Assembly (NCBI GenBank): GCA_017302195.1
Contig: JAFLEG010000237.1
Span: 1-6,928 of the forward strand
Length of the DNA: 6,928 nucleotides
Origin: Verrucomicrobiota bacterium
Lineage (GTDB): Bacteria; Verrucomicrobiota; Verrucomicrobiia; Limisphaerales; UBA9464
Direction of reading: 5' to 3'
Both the position numbers and the translations under genes were made by a program. Positions within the stretch are counted from its first letter, which is position 1. Each line of letters starts with the position of its first letter. The notes beneath the pieces were generated by a model, which saw only the letters and a list, made by a program, of their open reading frames with translations, was not told the origin of the DNA and searched no databases. This document shows, in pieces, positions 6,126 to 6,928 of this stretch.

Positions 6126-6882
6126 ACGTCTTCCCCGCCTGCTGTCGTTGGCCACCGTCCTGCTTCTGGGCGTGCTGGTATTTGAGGTCGTGGGTCTGAT
6201 GGTGCGTCGGAACCCGCTGGACGGCGTGCATGCGCCCGCCGTTCCGCATTGGCAGGTGGCGGAGTCCAATGCGCCGGTGGAGGCCCGACCGGCAACGGTC
6301 AGCACCCAGCAGGTGGTCCTCGCCACGAATGTGGCAGCCCTTGGAACCAATAGTCCGGCACCCGCCACCAATACGCCGTCGCTTCCCGCTGCTTCCGCCG
6401 CCGCTGCAACCAACATTCCACGGGCGGCGGCTGCCACCAATGCCATGACGGCTACAAACCCGCCGGCCCTCGGGGGAACGAATTCTGCCACCGCCACGGC
6501 TCCTCCCGTGCCGCCGGGCGGCCCGGGGCCGATGGCGATGCGTCTGCCGCCGGGAGTTTCCCCGGGGTCCTCCCGCCGCTCACGCCCGCCGCCACCGCCT
6601 CCCTCCCCGCTGCTCCAGGCGCGCATGGACCGCATCACCCAGAGCGAGATCCTGGCACCGGTGTTTCGCCCGCCGCCCATGGCCCTGCTGGGCATTGCCG
6701 GACGCGACGCCTTCATCCGCACCCCCAGCGGTCAGTCCGCACTGCTGCGCGAAGGCGGTGAGAGCGACGGCATCAAGCTGCTCCGCCTGGGCACCAACCG
6801 GGTGCTGATCGAGCAGGCGGGCGAGAAGAAGGAGTTGATGATCTACGAAGGCTTTGGCGGCGAAAGCCTGCTTCCCAAATGA
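6118..6882 (+). CDS. gspC: GspC-like T2SS protein: TM anchor, Thr-Asn repeat linker, HR-like domain, no PDZ
   Basis: Probable GspC, the bitopic protein linking the inner-membrane platform to the secretin; 254 residues. It has a short cytoplasmic N-terminus and one transmembrane helix (about 8-29, LLSLATVLLLGVLVFEVVGL). A long low-complexity periplasmic linker follows, with seven Ala/Gly-Thr-Asn units (69-122), then Pro-rich sequence including six consecutive Pro (157-162). The C-terminal domain (about 181-246) resembles the GspC homology region: PVFRPPPMALLGIAGRDAFI, a strand pair with REGGESDGIKLLRLGTNRVL, then a charged turn and ELMIYEG. No PDZ or coiled-coil module follows, unlike classical GspC. 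In Xanthomonas the protein in this position (after gspM, before gspD) is called XpsN and acts like GspC; the same role is inferred here. The frame overlaps gspM by 8 bases. Fold assignment is by pattern only. Confidence 0.72.
   Translation: MVERLPRLLSLATVLLLGVLVFEVVGLMVRRNPLDGVHAPAVPHWQVAESNAPVEARPATVSTQQVVLATNVAALGTNSPAPATNTPSLPAASAAAATNIPRAAAATNAMTATNPPALGGTNSATATAPPVPPGGPGPMAMRLPPGVSPGSSRRSRPPPPPPSPLLQARMDRITQSEILAPVFRPPPMALLGIAGRDAFIRTPSGQSALLREGGESDGIKLLRLGTNRVLIEQAGEKKELMIYEGFGGESLLPK
6322..6498 (+). repeat. Degenerate Ala/Gly-Thr-Asn repeat region in the gspC-like gene
   Basis: Residues 69-127 of the gspC-like protein contain seven ATN or GTN tripeptides (ending at residues 71, 78, 85, 99, 108, 114 and 122), separated by Ala/Pro-rich spacers of uneven length. 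The DNA words are mainly ACCAAT or ACGAAT, degenerate and irregularly spaced. This is low-complexity protein sequence rather than a clean tandem DNA repeat. It probably acts as an extended periplasmic spacer. Confidence 0.8.
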
Positions 6883-6928
6883 ATCACGTCCACGTCCCCA
6901 TGAAGCGCGTTCGTTCTCCCCGCCGGTA
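6879..6928 (+). CDS. Start of the next operon gene (3'-truncated; possibly the secretin GspD)
   Basis: An ATG at 6879 overlaps the stop of the gspC-like gene as ATGA, the same arrangement as five other junctions here, and its frame is open to the window end. The 16 visible codons read MNHVHVPMKRVRSPRR. A second in-frame ATG at 6900 gives a basic N-terminus starting MKRVRSPRR, which would suit an exported protein's signal peptide; neither start has a clear SD. By analogy with operons ordered gspM, gspN/C, gspD, it may be the secretin, but nothing in these few residues shows that. Confidence 0.45.
   Translation, partial: MNHVHVPMKRVRSPRR

Noticed and set aside
6322..6498. Tandem DNA repeat or CRISPR-like array
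   Set aside because: The units are degenerate, unevenly spaced and in frame as Ala/Gly-Thr-Asn codons; there are no conserved repeats with unique spacers.
5745..6722. 325-codon minus-strand frame opposite gspM and the gspC-like gene
   Set aside because: Composition mirrors the repeat linker on the plus strand; its hydrophobic Val/Ala stretch is the reverse complement of Ala/Thr/Asn codons, not a real membrane domain.
2..6882. Type IV pilus operon rather than a T2SS
   Set aside because: GspG has the WRGPY/DPW/GADG...GNW signature, and GspK, GspJ and GspI appear in canonical T2SS order, which pilus operons lack.

Overview
The window holds most of a type II secretion system (T2SS) operon from a GC-rich, Gram-negative-type (two-membrane) bacterium. 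All genes are on the + strand, in the order gspF (3' end only), gspG, gspH, gspI, gspJ, gspK, gspL, gspM, a gspC-like gene, and the first codons of one more gene. The likely source is a Verrucomicrobiota or related PVC-group bacterium. This is inferred from two things: pseudopilins with Ala before the cleaved Phe (A|FTLIE), and a periplasmic linker made of repeated Ala/Gly-Thr-Asn units, a composition I associate with that phylum. No rRNA or other phylogenetic marker is present, so this is a moderate-confidence guess.

Layout. Positions 2-430 are the C-terminal domain of the inner-membrane platform protein GspF. A 38-base pyrimidine-rich gap follows. Positions 469-2690 encode the major pseudopilin GspG and the minor pseudopilins GspH, GspI and GspJ. 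Positions 2687-4048 encode GspK, the large tip pseudopilin, here carrying three helix-hairpin-helix-like segments. Positions 4045-6125 encode the assembly-platform proteins GspL (PilM/PilN-like) and GspM (PilO-like). Positions 6118-6882 encode a bitopic protein with a GspC-type homology-region-like C-terminus. From 6879 a further reading frame starts and leaves the window; by position it may be the secretin GspD, but only about 16 codons are visible.

The genes are packed almost without gaps. H/I, I/J, J/K, K/L, L/M and C/next all share a 4-base ATGA or GTGA start-stop overlap, and M/C overlap by 8 bases. This points to one transcript with translational coupling. No promoter, terminator, tRNA, rRNA, CRISPR array, insertion sequence or other mobile element was found, and there is no gene-free stretch longer than 38 bases.

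How the parts work together (family knowledge): GspF, GspL and GspM form the inner-membrane platform, which recruits a cytoplasmic ATPase (GspE, not in the window). GspG polymerises into the periplasmic pseudopilus, capped by the H-I-J-K minor pseudopilins. GspC connects the platform to the outer-membrane secretin, through which folded exoproteins leave. The system itself is a known class. The unusual points are the enlarged GspK, the PilM-like GspL with a proline-rich tail, the PDZ-less GspC-like protein with a Thr-Asn repeat linker, and Ala at the -1 cleavage position of two pseudopilins. I saw no wholly new system.
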